DNA of 64,000 nucleotides from Endobacterium cereale (lineage in GTDB: Bacteria > Pseudomonadota > Alphaproteobacteria > Rhizobiales > Rhizobiaceae), in assembly GCF_009617585.1 (NCBI RefSeq), contig NZ_WIXI01000038.1, positions 129,817-193,816 on the forward strand, read 5' to 3'. Made by a program: the position numbers and the translations under genes. A model generated the notes under the pieces. That model had not been told where the DNA came from. It made no database searches and saw only the letters and a program-made list of their open reading frames with translations. Shown here in pieces: positions 51,368 to 61,567 of the stretch. The first letter of the stretch is position 1. Every line of letters starts with the position of its first letter.

Positions 51368-52252
51368 GTGAACTGGATCACCAACTATGTCCGGCCGCGG
51401 ATCAATTCCATGCTCGGTCGACGCGAAGTTCCGGAAAACCTCTGGATCAAGTGCCCCGAGACCGGTGAAATGGTCTTCCACAAGGATCTAGAGGACAACA
51501 AGTGGGTCATTCCGGCTTCCGGCTTCCATATGAAGATGCCGGGCAAGGCGCGTCTTGCGGACCTTTTTGATGGCGGCGTTTTCGAATCCCTGCCGCAGCC
51601 GAAGGTCGCTCAGGATCCACTGAAGTTCCGCGATTCCAAGAAGTATGCCGACCGCCTGAGAGACAGCCGTCTGAAGACCGAGCAGGAAGATACGATCCTG
51701 TCCGGTCTTGGCTTGGTACAGGGCGTCAAGCTCGTTGCCGTCGTGCATGAATTCAACTTCATCGGTGGTTCGCTCGGCATGGCTGCTGGCGAAGCGATCG
51801 TGAAGGCCTGCGAACGGGCTCTGGCCGAACGCTGCCCGCTCGTCATATTTCCGGCTTCGGGCGGTGCTCGCATGCAGGAAGGCATCCTGTCGCTGATGCA
51901 GTTGCCGCGCACAACCGTTGCCGTCGACATGCTTAAGGAAGCCGGCCTTCCTTACATCGTCGTGCTTACAAACCCGACAACCGGTGGCGTTACTGCCTCC
52001 TATGCGATGCTGGGTGATGTCCATATCGCCGAGCCAGGTGCCGAAATCGGTTTTGCAGGCAAACGCGTGATCGAACAGACCTTGCGCGAAAAACTGCCGG
52101 AGGGCTTTCAGACAGCTGAATATCTTCTGGAGCACGGCATGGTGGACATGGTCGTCAAGCGCCATGATATCCCGGCAACGCTTGCGCAGGTCCTTCGCAT
52201 TCTGATGAAGCACCCGGTGACGGAAGCAGCGCCTCTCGCCAAGACGGCGTGA
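51368..52252 (+). CDS. accD: Acetyl-CoA carboxylase carboxyltransferase beta subunit
   Basis: Half of the carboxyltransferase that makes malonyl-CoA for fatty-acid synthesis, working with AccA. The 294-residue crotonase-fold domain is intact ([55 protein letters not shown]). The N-terminal zinc ribbon that has four cysteines in E. coli is reduced to one: the positions read [18 protein letters not shown] and [15 protein letters not shown] start. It links the trp genes to folC, an arrangement common in rhizobia. Confidence 0.96.
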   Translation: MNWITNYVRPRINSMLGRREVPENLWIKCPETGEMVFHKDLEDNKWVIPASGFHMKMPGKARLADLFDGGVFESLPQPKVAQDPLKFRDSKKYADRLRDSRLKTEQEDTILSGLGLVQGVKLVAVVHEFNFIGGSLGMAAGEAIVKACERALAERCPLVIFPASGGARMQEGILSLMQLPRTTVAVDMLKEAGLPYIVVLTNPTTGGVTASYAMLGDVHIAEPGAEIGFAGKRVIEQTLREKLPEGFQTAEYLLEHGMVDMVVKRHDIPATLAQVLRILMKHPVTEAAPLAKTA

Positions 52253-52279
52253 GGCAGAAATTCTGATGAGGCGGGTGGA

Positions 52280-53632
52280 ATGACGGCGATGACGGAACCG
52301 GCGCCGAGCGAGGCAGCCAAGGAAATCGAGCGGCTGATGACGCTTCATCCCAAGGGCTTCGATATGTCCTTGGACCGCGTTTTGCGGGTGCTCGACGTGC
52401 TTGGCAATCCGCATCTGAAATTGCCGAAGGTCATTCATGTCGCCGGCACCAATGGTAAGGGTTCGGTCACAGCCTTCTGCCGCGCATTGCTGGAAGCCGG
52501 AGGTCATGCCGTCCACGTCCACACCTCGCCGCATCTCGTCAATTGGCACGAACGTTATCGTATCGGTGTCAAAGGCGGCCAGGGCGAGTTTGTTGATGAT
52601 GCGGTCTTCGCGGACGCGCTGAGGCGGGTTGGTGAAGCCAATGGCGGCCAGCATATCACCGTTTTCGAAATTCTGACGGCTGTCGGTTTTCTGATATTTT
52701 CGGAAATTCCTGCTGATGCGGTCATTCTCGAAGTCGGCATGGGTGGCCGTTTCGATTCCACCAACGTTGTGCCGAAACCGGCGGTCTCGATCATCATGCC
52801 GATCTCCCTCGACCATCAGGCCTATCTTGGCGATCGCGTTGAACTGATTGCCGCCGAAAAGGCGGGAATCATGAAAAAAGGATGCCCGGTGGTCATCGGT
52901 CAGCAGGAATATGATGCAGCACTTGATGTTCTGATTTCGACGGCGGATCGTCTCTCATGTCCACTGACCGTTTATGGGCAGGATTATTCGGCGCATGAAG
53001 AATTCGGCCGGCTGATCTATCAGGATGAATTCGGCCTTGCCGACCTGCCCTTGCCGCGCCTTCTTGGCCGCCATCAATTTGCTAATGCAGCCGCCGCAAT
53101 CCGCGCCGTCAAGGAAGCAGGTTTCGCGGTGACGGAAGCCATGATGGAAGAGGCCATGAATACCGTCGAGTGGTCTGGCCGTCTGCAGCGCCTTACCGAA
53201 GGCGAGCTCTTGCAATATGCTCCGGACGGAGCGGAAATATGGGTGGACGGTGGCCATAATCCGGGTGCCGGAGAAGTTATCGCGGAGGCCATGGCAAGCT
53301 TCGAAGAGCGTCAGGCAAGACCACTTTATCTGATCACAGGCATGATCAACACCAAGGAACCGGTCGGTTACTTCCGCGCTTTCGCAGACATCGCCGAATA
53401 TGTTTTTACGGTGCCTATCCGAGGTTCGGAATCAATGATTGATCCGGTCATTCTTGCGCATTCAGCGTTTGATGCGGGTCTGGTGGCTGAGCCGTCGCTG
53501 AGTGTTGTTGAAGCGCTCAAAGAAATTTCCGAGCGGCATATGCCGGAAGAAGTGGCACCACGTATTCTGATTGGCGGATCGCTGTATCTGGCGGGCACTG
53601 TCCTTGAGGATAACAGAACACCACCGAAATAA
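52280..53632 (+). CDS. folC: Bifunctional dihydrofolate / folylpolyglutamate synthase
   Basis: Adds glutamate to dihydropteroate and then to folates, ATP-dependent. The 450-residue Mur-ligase-like protein has the P-loop HVAGTNGKGSVTAFCRALLE near residue 55, FEILTAVGFLIF, VILEVGMGGRFDSTN and the linker VWVDGGHNPGAGEVIAEAM-type motif near residue 315. Two possible starts (ATG 52280 and 52289) lie after a GGGTGGA sequence; the second has better spacing. It ends in a strong terminator shared with trxA. Confidence 0.95.
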   Translation: MTAMTEPAPSEAAKEIERLMTLHPKGFDMSLDRVLRVLDVLGNPHLKLPKVIHVAGTNGKGSVTAFCRALLEAGGHAVHVHTSPHLVNWHERYRIGVKGGQGEFVDDAVFADALRRVGEANGGQHITVFEILTAVGFLIFSEIPADAVILEVGMGGRFDSTNVVPKPAVSIIMPISLDHQAYLGDRVELIAAEKAGIMKKGCPVVIGQQEYDAALDVLISTADRLSCPLTVYGQDYSAHEEFGRLIYQDEFGLADLPLPRLLGRHQFANAAAAIRAVKEAGFAVTEAMMEEAMNTVEWSGRLQRLTEGELLQYAPDGAEIWVDGGHNPGAGEVIAEAMASFEERQARPLYLITGMINTKEPVGYFRAFADIAEYVFTVPIRGSESMIDPVILAHSAFDAGLVAEPSLSVVEALKEISERHMPEEVAPRILIGGSLYLAGTVLEDNRTPPK

Positions 53633-53661
53633 AAAAGCCCGGTTGCGAAACCGGGCTTTTT
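53632..53661. terminator. Bidirectional terminator between folC and trxA
   Basis: AAAAAGCCCGGTT, loop GCGA, AACCGGGCTTTTT: a perfect 13-bp stem with A and T tracts at the base, ending both convergent transcripts. Confidence 0.95.
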
Positions 53662-53683
53662 CGTTCACTAGGCCTAATCTGGA

Positions 53684-54004
53684 TCAGGCAGCGCCGGAAA
53701 TCCAGCTGGAAAGTGCGGTCTTGGGAGCGGCACCAACCTTGATGTCGGCCACTTCACCACCCTTGAAGATCGCCAGCGTCGGAATAGAACGGACGCCGAA
53801 CTGGGCCGCCAGTTCCGGGTTTTCATCAATGTTCAGCTTGGTGATCTTCACCTTGCCGGCAAGTTCTGTCGAAATTTCTTCGAGGCTCGGACCAATCATC
53901 TTGCACGGGCCGCACCATTCCGCCCAGAAGTCCACGACGACAGGCTGGGTGGAATCCAGAACTTCGGCCTGGAAGTTCGACATGTCTACTTTAACGGTAG
54001 CCAT
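53684..54004 (-). CDS. trxA: Thioredoxin
   Basis: A 106-residue cytoplasmic thiol-disulphide reductant. The active site WCGPC lies in [20 protein letters not shown] near residue 30, and the cis-proline region is [13 protein letters not shown]. The ATG at 54004 has AGGAGAG upstream and gives the standard N-terminus; the frame runs to 54079. It is the last gene of the divL-to-trxA gene series on the minus strand, 71 bp after addA. Confidence 0.96.
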   Translation of the reverse strand: MATVKVDMSNFQAEVLDSTQPVVVDFWAEWCGPCKMIGPSLEEISTELAGKVKITKLNIDENPELAAQFGVRSIPTLAIFKGGEVADIKVGAAPKTALSSWISGAA

Positions 54005-54075
54005 AGGGCTCTCCTTTAGAATTCGTGTTGGGCCAAATGTGCGCGCGGACCTGGCGAATTTCAATGGTTCCGACA

Positions 54076-57000
54076 TCACTTTGTTCTGAGTTCCAGAAGC
54101 GAGCGGGAAAGCAAATCGTCCGACAGCCGAATGGCATGACCTGATTCGGTATAGACCAGCACGCAGTCGATTGCACGGCCCGGGTAAAGCGGTCTGAGGA
54201 TCTCTCGATAGATTGCCAGCTGCGCCCGATGTGAAAAGGATGTTTGCTCTTCAGACTTCGGCGGACGGCGATCTGTCTTGTAATCCATGATCATCACCCG
54301 GGTGTCATTGGCGACCAGTCTGTCTATCCGGCCCGAAACGGCGTAGTCTCGACCATCGAGTTTCAAAGTGCCCATAATCGAAACTTCTGCCTGCGCATGA
54401 TCAGAAAAGGCTTCGCGAAGATCCGGGGCTGAAAGCACCGCCATGACGGACGTCACCAATTGCCGCCGTTCCTTTTCCGGCCAGAAGGGTACGGCACGAG
54501 CCGAGTAACGTTCGGCCGCCGCCTGACGCTCGGTTTCCGGAAAGTCTGGCAACATCTGCAACATGCGGTGTGTCATGCGCCCACGCTGCAGTGAGTGGTC
54601 AGGACTGGCAGCCTCGCTAAAAAGTGGCGAGGTGAATAGCGCGTCATTGGCCTCATCATCAATCATTGCGCCAGCACCGGATGGGCTGAGTGGTCGCGGC
54701 AGCATTTTTTGTGGAGGTAGTGGTCTGGAAAGAGCATCCGGCAAAAAGGCGCTATCGTCGATCGTTGGCGATAGCTCTTCCTTCGGAACGGGCCTTATCA
54801 ATTTTCCGGACAGACGCCAGCTCAACCCCGTCCAGTTTCCATCGGGTCCAGCGAATTCCGCAGGCCTGCAATTTTCATTGTTCGCGCTAAGTGCGCGTGC
54901 GACCATTGCCTGCCAGCTCTCTGGGTTTTCGCGCTTTCCACGATATCCGCAAATTACTAATCGATCGGCAGCACGCGTCATACCGACATAAAGAAGGCGA
55001 CGATACTCCTCGTCTGTCGCTATTTTCAGGCGTTCTTCGTCGGCATCGCTAAATCCGTTCGATACTGCTTTGGATGGGAGCCACGCGGGGACATCCATAT
55101 CACCGACACGCAGCATTCGGAGTTTCGAAATATGGCTGTGAACGAACGCTTTTGAACCGCTATCGACCAGAAAAACGACCGGTGCTTCCAATCCTTTGGA
55201 GGCGTGGACTGTCATGATCCTCACCTCGTTGCGGCCACTATCCTGCTCACGCTTGATCACTGGTGATTCCAGCTCAAGAGTGGAGATAAAGGCTTGCAGG
55301 CCGGGCAAACCACTCGTTTCGTGATCCATCGCGAAGGTTAGAAACTCATCGAGAATATCACCTGCTTCGCTGCCAAGGCGGGCAAGAAATTGCCTGCGGC
55401 CTCCGTCCGCCCCTAACAGATGTGCAAACAGGTCATGAACGTTCAGCGTTCGGGACAAGGCGATATAGCGCTGTAGCCTGTCGACAACGGCCTGCAGCTT
55501 GGGATTGTCGGCAGCCAGCGTCCGCAGATACGCCCAGACGCTAGTCTTTTCCGGTCGATGGCCAGCGATCTCGAAGACATCGTCCTCCGATAGATCGAAT
55601 AACGGGCTTTTGAGGATTGATACCAGCGACAGATCATCTCCGGTCAGCAGCAGAAATCGCCCAAGCGCCAACAGGTCCTGAATGGCTATATGGCTGGTCA
55701 AACTCAGACGGTCGGCCCCGGCGACGGGAATATCCCCCTTACGTTTGAGCGCGCGGGTGAGTGCGTTAACGAATCCATCGCGCTTGCGCACCAGAACCAA
55801 CACGTCTCCGGCACGGATCATCCGCTCGACACCATGGTCGATTACGGTTTCCTTTGCGATCATCGCACCGATGGCATGGGCCATCCGAGATGCAAGAATG
55901 GCAGAGGGCGCCTTGTCGGGGGTGGAGTCGAAAGGTGCAGTCCAGTCCTCTTCTGTCTCCAGAACATCGGGAACCACTGTATCCCAAAGATCCACTATAC
56001 CGGGGTGAGATAGGCGATTTGAACGATGGATGATTGTTTCGCTGCGGGCGCTTAGACCGCGTGCATTGTCTTCCAGCGAAAACACCTGATCGACTGCACT
56101 TAGAACCTCTGCGGTGGAGCGGAAGGAAAGGGGGAGGCGAACCGAATGAAAGGAAAGTCCGCTGCCGGTGACCTGCCGTTGCGTGTCGTCTCTTTCTTGG
56201 GCAAAGCGTTCAGGTCGAGCGCCCTGAAACGAATAGATCGATTGCTTTTCGTCGCCGACTGCAAAAAGCGTCCGGGTTACATTGCGCGCGCTGCTTCCGC
56301 CATAGAAATCCTCTGCCAAAGATTTTATCACGGTCCACTGAACCGGGCTGGTATCTTGGGCTTCATCGACGAGAATATGATCAATGCCCTGATCAAGCTT
56401 GTAATGAACCCAAGCCCCTACGCCATCGCGCGTCAAAAGGTTGGCTGTTCGGTTGATCAAGTCTTCAAAGTCGAGAAGGCTGCGCTGGTTTTTCAGGCCT
56501 TCATAATCCCGATTCAACCGTTCTGCCAGCAGCAGAGCCGACTCGGTTGCCGCTACCATGCGCAAGGTCCGCATACGGTTACGGCAGGCGGCAACATGAT
56601 CGCGCGCGGCTGCCACGGCGGCGCCCAGTTCGGGTGCGGCTGTCAGCATCGCCTTGGCAACCAGCGAAGAGTCGGCCTTCGGCTTTCCGTCTTTGGTCAG
56701 CAGGATTTTTTCCAGATATTCCGCGCGCTTGAAAACGTCCGTTTCCCGCTGCGCCAACCGCATGCCATAAGCAACGTCGGTGACCTTTACGCCACCGCTG
56801 CGATCGGCAAGGTCAAGATAGAGATCGAGTGTTGCGCCTGATAGGCCGGGCAGGGGCCAGTAGGCCGCGGCTCCAGTCTCTTCATTCTCGTCGGCGGACA
56901 ATCCATAGGCCTTGCGCAGCGTAAAGCCAGTTCCGCCTGTGGTTTCTGCCTTTGTCAGGAATAGACGGAGGGCGGTCCGATTGGCGATAATGTCGGACAG

Positions 57001-57621
57001 CAGATTTTCCAGGCCACTTTCATCACCAAGATCAAGAACATCAGCAAAAGCAGAGGCTAGACCGCCATCTTCGTTTTTGGCCGTTGCCGTCAGAAGTGAT
57101 CGGCGCGCTTCATCCAGCAATGCGGCCGCAGCGCGATCATCGAGTACGGAGAAATGCCCTGCAACATTCGCCTCCAGTGGAAACTGATGCAGCAGCGCCT
57201 CACAGAAGGCATGGATGGTCTGTATTTTCAGGCCGCCAGGGGTTTCCAGGGCCCGTGCAAACAGACGGCGGGCTTCTGCCAGCATTAACCGATCAGGCCG
57301 TTTGCCCTCCATGGCGGTGATCTGATCGCTCAGCGCTTCGTCTGAAAGGATGGTCCAGCCTGCCAGCCGCTGGAACACGCGGTTTGACATTTCTGATGCT
57401 GCGGCCTTGGTATAGGTCAGGCACAAAATGGCGGACGGGCGGCAACCAGCCAGAAGAAGCCGGATAACACGCTGCGTCAGTACATGTGTTTTACCGGAAC
57501 CGGCATTGGCCGAGACCCAGGCAGAGCTCATGGGATCGGACGCGCGTGATTGCTGGACACTCGTCCAGTCCAGCCATTGGATCGGATCATCGTCGACGGG
57601 TTGCGACAGGAGATCACTCAT
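54076..57621 (-). CDS. addA: Double-strand break repair helicase-nuclease subunit AddA
   Basis: The UvrD-like helicase and nuclease subunit of AddAB, the alphaproteobacterial counterpart of RecBCD, which resects broken ends and loads RecA. The 1181-residue protein has Walker A in [20 protein letters not shown] near residue 30, the helicase segment [15 protein letters not shown], and motif VI in [19 protein letters not shown]. The C-terminal RecB-like nuclease is marked by [12 protein letters not shown] near residue 1110. The ATG at 57621 overlaps the addB stop by 8 bp. Confidence 0.95.
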   Translation of the reverse strand: MSDLLSQPVDDDPIQWLDWTSVQQSRASDPMSSAWVSANAGSGKTHVLTQRVIRLLLAGCRPSAILCLTYTKAAASEMSNRVFQRLAGWTILSDEALSDQITAMEGKRPDRLMLAEARRLFARALETPGGLKIQTIHAFCEALLHQFPLEANVAGHFSVLDDRAAAALLDEARRSLLTATAKNEDGGLASAFADVLDLGDESGLENLLSDIIANRTALRLFLTKAETTGGTGFTLRKAYGLSADENEETGAAAYWPLPGLSGATLDLYLDLADRSGGVKVTDVAYGMRLAQRETDVFKRAEYLEKILLTKDGKPKADSSLVAKAMLTAAPELGAAVAAARDHVAACRNRMRTLRMVAATESALLLAERLNRDYEGLKNQRSLLDFEDLINRTANLLTRDGVGAWVHYKLDQGIDHILVDEAQDTSPVQWTVIKSLAEDFYGGSSARNVTRTLFAVGDEKQSIYSFQGARPERFAQERDDTQRQVTGSGLSFHSVRLPLSFRSTAEVLSAVDQVFSLEDNARGLSARSETIIHRSNRLSHPGIVDLWDTVVPDVLETEEDWTAPFDSTPDKAPSAILASRMAHAIGAMIAKETVIDHGVERMIRAGDVLVLVRKRDGFVNALTRALKRKGDIPVAGADRLSLTSHIAIQDLLALGRFLLLTGDDLSLVSILKSPLFDLSEDDVFEIAGHRPEKTSVWAYLRTLAADNPKLQAVVDRLQRYIALSRTLNVHDLFAHLLGADGGRRQFLARLGSEAGDILDEFLTFAMDHETSGLPGLQAFISTLELESPVIKREQDSGRNEVRIMTVHASKGLEAPVVFLVDSGSKAFVHSHISKLRMLRVGDMDVPAWLPSKAVSNGFSDADEERLKIATDEEYRRLLYVGMTRAADRLVICGYRGKRENPESWQAMVARALSANNENCRPAEFAGPDGNWTGLSWRLSGKLIRPVPKEELSPTIDDSAFLPDALSRPLPPQKMLPRPLSPSGAGAMIDDEANDALFTSPLFSEAASPDHSLQRGRMTHRMLQMLPDFPETERQAAAERYSARAVPFWPEKERRQLVTSVMAVLSAPDLREAFSDHAQAEVSIMGTLKLDGRDYAVSGRIDRLVANDTRVMIMDYKTDRRPPKSEEQTSFSHRAQLAIYREILRPLYPGRAIDCVLVYTESGHAIRLSDDLLSRSLLELRTK

Positions 57622-60600
57622 CGCTTTCACCCTCTTCGAATTCCGCAGTGGACCACTCGGCGACACGGGCCAAGTGATCGTAATCACCGTCGTAAGCACT
57701 TTGCATCATTGGGACGAGGCGTGAAGAAAAACCGGCCTTACCGCTGCGCAAAAGATTTACGAAACCGGCCAACTGGCCACGGCTTTCATTTGCGAGGTCG
57801 ATGGCCGATTTGGGCTGCGTACGTGCCGTTTCCTTGGCAAATTCGTTGTTTATAGTATCCGTTGCAAAGCGCTCGCCCGGTCGCAGGCGAACATAGGTGA
57901 GTTCCTCGGGCGTCAATGCCGGCATGTTCTTAAAGCCGCCCGCCAGCAAGGCCGCTGCTTCCAGGGCGAGCTGAGGATCGAGCAATGAGCGGGCTTGATT
58001 GACGGAAGGGCTCAGCCCCGTCTTGTAGTCGATAATATCGGCCCGACCCGAGGCTTTGATATCGATGCGGTCGGCAATCCCTGTCAATCGTATTCCGGCT
58101 TCCGGGATGTCGAATCCGGCTGCGAGCTCCGTGAAAGTTTCCTTGATGTCGGCAGCGCGGTCCTTTTCCCATATGAGAAAGGCTTCGGCGACTTTTATAA
58201 ACCGCGGTCGCCAGATCTGATCGACATGGGAAGGCAGCATTTCCGCATCAAAAAGCGTATTGGTCAGCCGCAGGATCGCTTCGCGAGCTGCTGGTGTGCC
58301 GGGCAGATGGCTTTCACGTGTATATTGGTCGATGATGCGGTGATAAAGCGTGCCGCGCTGTGCCGCGCCCGGTTCCTCGTTGAAGGGTTTCAACGGATCA
58401 AGTCGCAGCACACGAGCGGCGTAAATGGAATAGGGGTCACGTCTCAGACGGCCAACTTCGCTGAACGAATATTTTGTCGGCTGCATGTCTGCGGGCGGAA
58501 TGGGAGAGGGCCGTGGGCTGACTTGCCGGGATGGCGCATCATCGATCAGCGCCGCCCAGGTACGGTAGACATCACCACGCGCGCGCAAGGTTCTTGCGAA
58601 ATCCTGTCCGCCCAAGGCAAGCAGACGCTGCAGCCATCGTGAGGCGACGGTTGGCGCCGTACCTTGACGCATGGATCGTGAATAGATCAGCTTACGGGTA
58701 CCGCTGGCCATCTCAAAGTCGTGGGCGAGCTGACCGATTCGGCGTTCCGGCGGCTCAAGGCCGAGATCAACTTTCATGGATCGCGACAGGAAAGGGTTAT
58801 TGACCGATTGACCCGGCCAGGATCCTTCATTCAACCCGCCGAGGACAAGCATATCGACGCTTTGCAGGCGCGCTTCCAGCGTTCCGAAAATGAAGATACG
58901 AGGATGGTTCAAGGCTTTGGGCTTTACTGCCTCAGCTGCGGTGAGTGCCGCAACGATGTCGATCCACTGCGGGCCATCCGCCTGCATCTGGCCATCGGTT
59001 TCTATGACTTCTGAGAGCATGTTTGCCAGTCGTTCGCCGGCTTCACCGCTCCAGAGAGCAGACAAATCCCCGCGTTCATCGGTGGCAATACCTTCCAGTA
59101 CGCGGCCGGATCGTGCAGCCCATTCCCCCAGTGGTAACTTGATGGTGCTTCCGCGTCCGCTTGCCAACCGGCCAAGAAGGCAGGATGCAAGCGGTTCCAC
59201 GGCTGTAGCTATCCGATCTGCCAGTTCCTTTGCCTGGATTGCTGCTGTGTCCGGCAAGGAGAGGCGCCATTGTGGTGTATGGCGATCGGCTTTCTGCTCC
59301 TCAAGGCGACGTTCAAGCAAATCACTCAGCTTGTCGATCTCGATTTCGCCGATACCGCCGCGCAGGGCGAGAAGCTCGAGTGCATGTGCGGCCTCTTGGG
59401 CATCACCCTTAGGCATGCCGAAACATGCGAGCGGGTGCTTGATCACTCCGATGATCGGCACGGGATCGCCCGGTCTGAGTATAGCCTCCAGCATCAATGT
59501 CAGCAGCGTACCCTGCAATGTCGAAGACAACGGAGCACCGGCGGTATCATCGGCAATGATGTCGAAACGGGCCAGCTCAGCCATGACGCGGCGGGCGAGT
59601 GCGCGATCGGGAGTAATCAGTGCGGCTTGGGATTGTCCATGTCGGCCGGGTTGCTCCAGCGCCAAGCGCAGCGCGATGGCAATAGTCGTCGCCTCCTCGC
59701 GCTCGTTTGCTGCTTCGATCAGTGAAACCTCGGAAAATGCGGTGCCAAGTTCATTCTTGTCTGTATTGGTGCGCCATTCGCTCCAGTCATCGGTGGCTTT
59801 GGCTGGCGCCAGCGCTTTCGAAATAGTGGCCGCACGAACGAGCAGGTCAGAAGCAGGAAGATCGAGTGTTTCCACCTCGCTACGATCAATCTGGAGCCTT
59901 TTGAGCAGTTTGGACAAACCAAATTGGGGATGGCTGCGCGCGGCTGGCTCGGATCGCTGGTCGATAAAAGCATCGTCATCAAGCAGCAGCCAGTCTTCGT
60001 CGGACATTGATCGATCTAGACCAGGAAGGACGATTACACCATTCGGCAAAGAGGCGATTGATGCGATCAGATCGGCAGCCGCAGGAACAGAACCGGTCGA
60101 TCCGGCAACAATGACAGGACCTTGGTGCTGCCTGGTAACGATCCTCCGAGCCTCACCGCGCAGGATGGCGGACTGGTGTCGAGCAGGAGACGACCGCCGC
60201 AGTTCTTCCAGCCGAGCCGGCCAGAAGGCGCTGGCGATTTTCAAGAATTCCGCTGTCAGTTGCCACCAGAGCGGATGTTCGGTCGTATCCAGCTTTTCGA
60301 GATCGTTCCAGTCCCGCTCTTCCGTCTCGATCGAATCGACCAGCTCGGCAAGCGCGCGGGCGAGCCAGATAGCATCGGCAGGGCTCGCAGGCGCCACGAG
60401 CGGTGAAGTAGAGTGAACGGCGGTGATTGCGAGCGGCAACTGGTTACGCCAGGCAAGGATTAAGCGCGCGAGTTCCAGCAGGCGCGCAACACCGCCGATT
60501 GGCAGCGCCAGATCCATCTCTTCCGGTGCCGTCAGATCGAAATAACCGCTGTCGTCATCGGTTTCACCGAGCGGACGAATGATTGGCAGGATTGCGGAGC

Positions 60601-60814
60601 GACCACCCAGCAGATCGACAAATTCCGAGCGAAGGACACGCGCCGCACGACGGGTTGGCACGAATATGGTGACCTTGGAAAGCGATAGCGGATCTTCCGG
60701 ATCATGCCGAAAACCTTCGACCAGCGAACCATCGAGAAGTTTTGACGCAATCGTATGGAGGAACGGCACCGCCGGCGGCACCGTAAAAAACCGTTTGTGA
60801 CGGGTGCCGCTCAT
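57614..60814 (-). CDS. addB: Double-strand break repair nuclease subunit AddB
   Basis: Partner of AddA. The 1066-residue protein begins SGTRHKRFFTVPPAVPFLHT and contains an inactivated helicase-like body. The C-terminal RecB-type nuclease domain has DIIDYKTGLSPS near residue 925. The four cysteines that hold an iron-sulphur cluster in Bacillus AddB are not apparent, as expected for the alphaproteobacterial type. The ATG at 60814 overlaps the end of murU by 4 bp; the longer frame from 60886 lies in murU. Confidence 0.93.
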   Translation of the reverse strand: MSGTRHKRFFTVPPAVPFLHTIASKLLDGSLVEGFRHDPEDPLSLSKVTIFVPTRRAARVLRSEFVDLLGGRSAILPIIRPLGETDDDSGYFDLTAPEEMDLALPIGGVARLLELARLILAWRNQLPLAITAVHSTSPLVAPASPADAIWLARALAELVDSIETEERDWNDLEKLDTTEHPLWWQLTAEFLKIASAFWPARLEELRRSSPARHQSAILRGEARRIVTRQHQGPVIVAGSTGSVPAAADLIASIASLPNGVIVLPGLDRSMSDEDWLLLDDDAFIDQRSEPAARSHPQFGLSKLLKRLQIDRSEVETLDLPASDLLVRAATISKALAPAKATDDWSEWRTNTDKNELGTAFSEVSLIEAANEREEATTIAIALRLALEQPGRHGQSQAALITPDRALARRVMAELARFDIIADDTAGAPLSSTLQGTLLTLMLEAILRPGDPVPIIGVIKHPLACFGMPKGDAQEAAHALELLALRGGIGEIEIDKLSDLLERRLEEQKADRHTPQWRLSLPDTAAIQAKELADRIATAVEPLASCLLGRLASGRGSTIKLPLGEWAARSGRVLEGIATDERGDLSALWSGEAGERLANMLSEVIETDGQMQADGPQWIDIVAALTAAEAVKPKALNHPRIFIFGTLEARLQSVDMLVLGGLNEGSWPGQSVNNPFLSRSMKVDLGLEPPERRIGQLAHDFEMASGTRKLIYSRSMRQGTAPTVASRWLQRLLALGGQDFARTLRARGDVYRTWAALIDDAPSRQVSPRPSPIPPADMQPTKYSFSEVGRLRRDPYSIYAARVLRLDPLKPFNEEPGAAQRGTLYHRIIDQYTRESHLPGTPAAREAILRLTNTLFDAEMLPSHVDQIWRPRFIKVAEAFLIWEKDRAADIKETFTELAAGFDIPEAGIRLTGIADRIDIKASGRADIIDYKTGLSPSVNQARSLLDPQLALEAAALLAGGFKNMPALTPEELTYVRLRPGERFATDTINNEFAKETARTQPKSAIDLANESRGQLAGFVNLLRSGKAGFSSRLVPMMQSAYDGDYDHLARVAEWSTAEFEEGESDE

Positions 60815-61542
60815 GCGCTCACTCCGGCTCGTTGGAGCACAGACTCGGCTTCGACAAGCGCATCCGGTGTGCCAACGGTCAGCCAATGACCTTCCAGGCT
60901 GATGCCGTAAAGGCGGCCAGCGGCTATGGCGCGATCAAAATAGACGTTGAGGTTGAAAGCGTCTTGCGGCGCGTCGTTGAAAAGTGACGTGTCGAGAACA
61001 ATGGCACCCGCATAGACCACAGCCTCGCCAGATCCCTCTGAAAACCGGACAAGCCGACCATCGGCAGCGAGGCCAAAATCCTTCTTGCCATTATGGCCGG
61101 TGGTGTTTTCGATCGGCACACAGAGCAGTGCCATATCCATGCGCTTAGGATCGAAGAACTCGGCAAGACGCTGGAGATTGGTCTTTTTGCCAGCTTTTTC
61201 GCCGATCCAGAACAGATCTGCATTCATCACGAAAATACGGCCCGGCTCTATCAGCTTCAGACCTTTCACCAGCCCGCCGCCGGAATTCATCAGTGCATCG
61301 CGTTCATCGGAAACGGCAATGTTGAGGCCCGGGTAGGCGGCAAGATGTGTTTCCATCTGGTCGGCAAAATGGTGGACGTTAACCACGGCTCTTGTAACGC
61401 CGGCATCTGCCAGGCTGTCCAAGGCATAATCGATCATCGCCTTGCCGCCCACCTGCACCAGTGGTTTCGGCATCCGGTCGGTAATAGGTCGCAAACGGGT
61501 GCCGAGGCCGGCAGCCAGCACCATCGCATTTCTTATCGTCAT
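60811..61542 (-). CDS. murU: Nucleotidyltransferase, MurU-like (MurNAc-1-phosphate uridylyltransferase)
   Basis: A 243-residue sugar-1-phosphate nucleotidyltransferase. The N-terminal MVLAAGLGTRLRPITDRMPK and PLVQVGGKAMIDYALDSLAD are the nucleotide and lysine motifs; FVMNADLFWIG has the metal-binding aspartate. In Pseudomonas, MurU with the kinase AmgK forms a peptidoglycan-recycling shortcut to UDP-MurNAc. The adjacent upstream gene encodes an AmgK-like kinase domain, supporting the assignment. The function is inferred from sequence and neighbourhood, not proven. Confidence 0.85.
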   Translation of the reverse strand: MTIRNAMVLAAGLGTRLRPITDRMPKPLVQVGGKAMIDYALDSLADAGVTRAVVNVHHFADQMETHLAAYPGLNIAVSDERDALMNSGGGLVKGLKLIEPGRIFVMNADLFWIGEKAGKKTNLQRLAEFFDPKRMDMALLCVPIENTTGHNGKKDFGLAADGRLVRFSEGSGEAVVYAGAIVLDTSLFNDAPQDAFNLNVYFDRAIAAGRLYGISLEGHWLTVGTPDALVEAESVLQRAGVSA

Positions 61543-61567
61543 GATCGCCGTATCAGTGATTCTGTGG

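Noticed and set aside
58890..60416. 508-codon open frame antisense to addB, rich in serine and arginine
   Set aside because: Composition typical of an antisense artefact; AddB on the other strand is complete.
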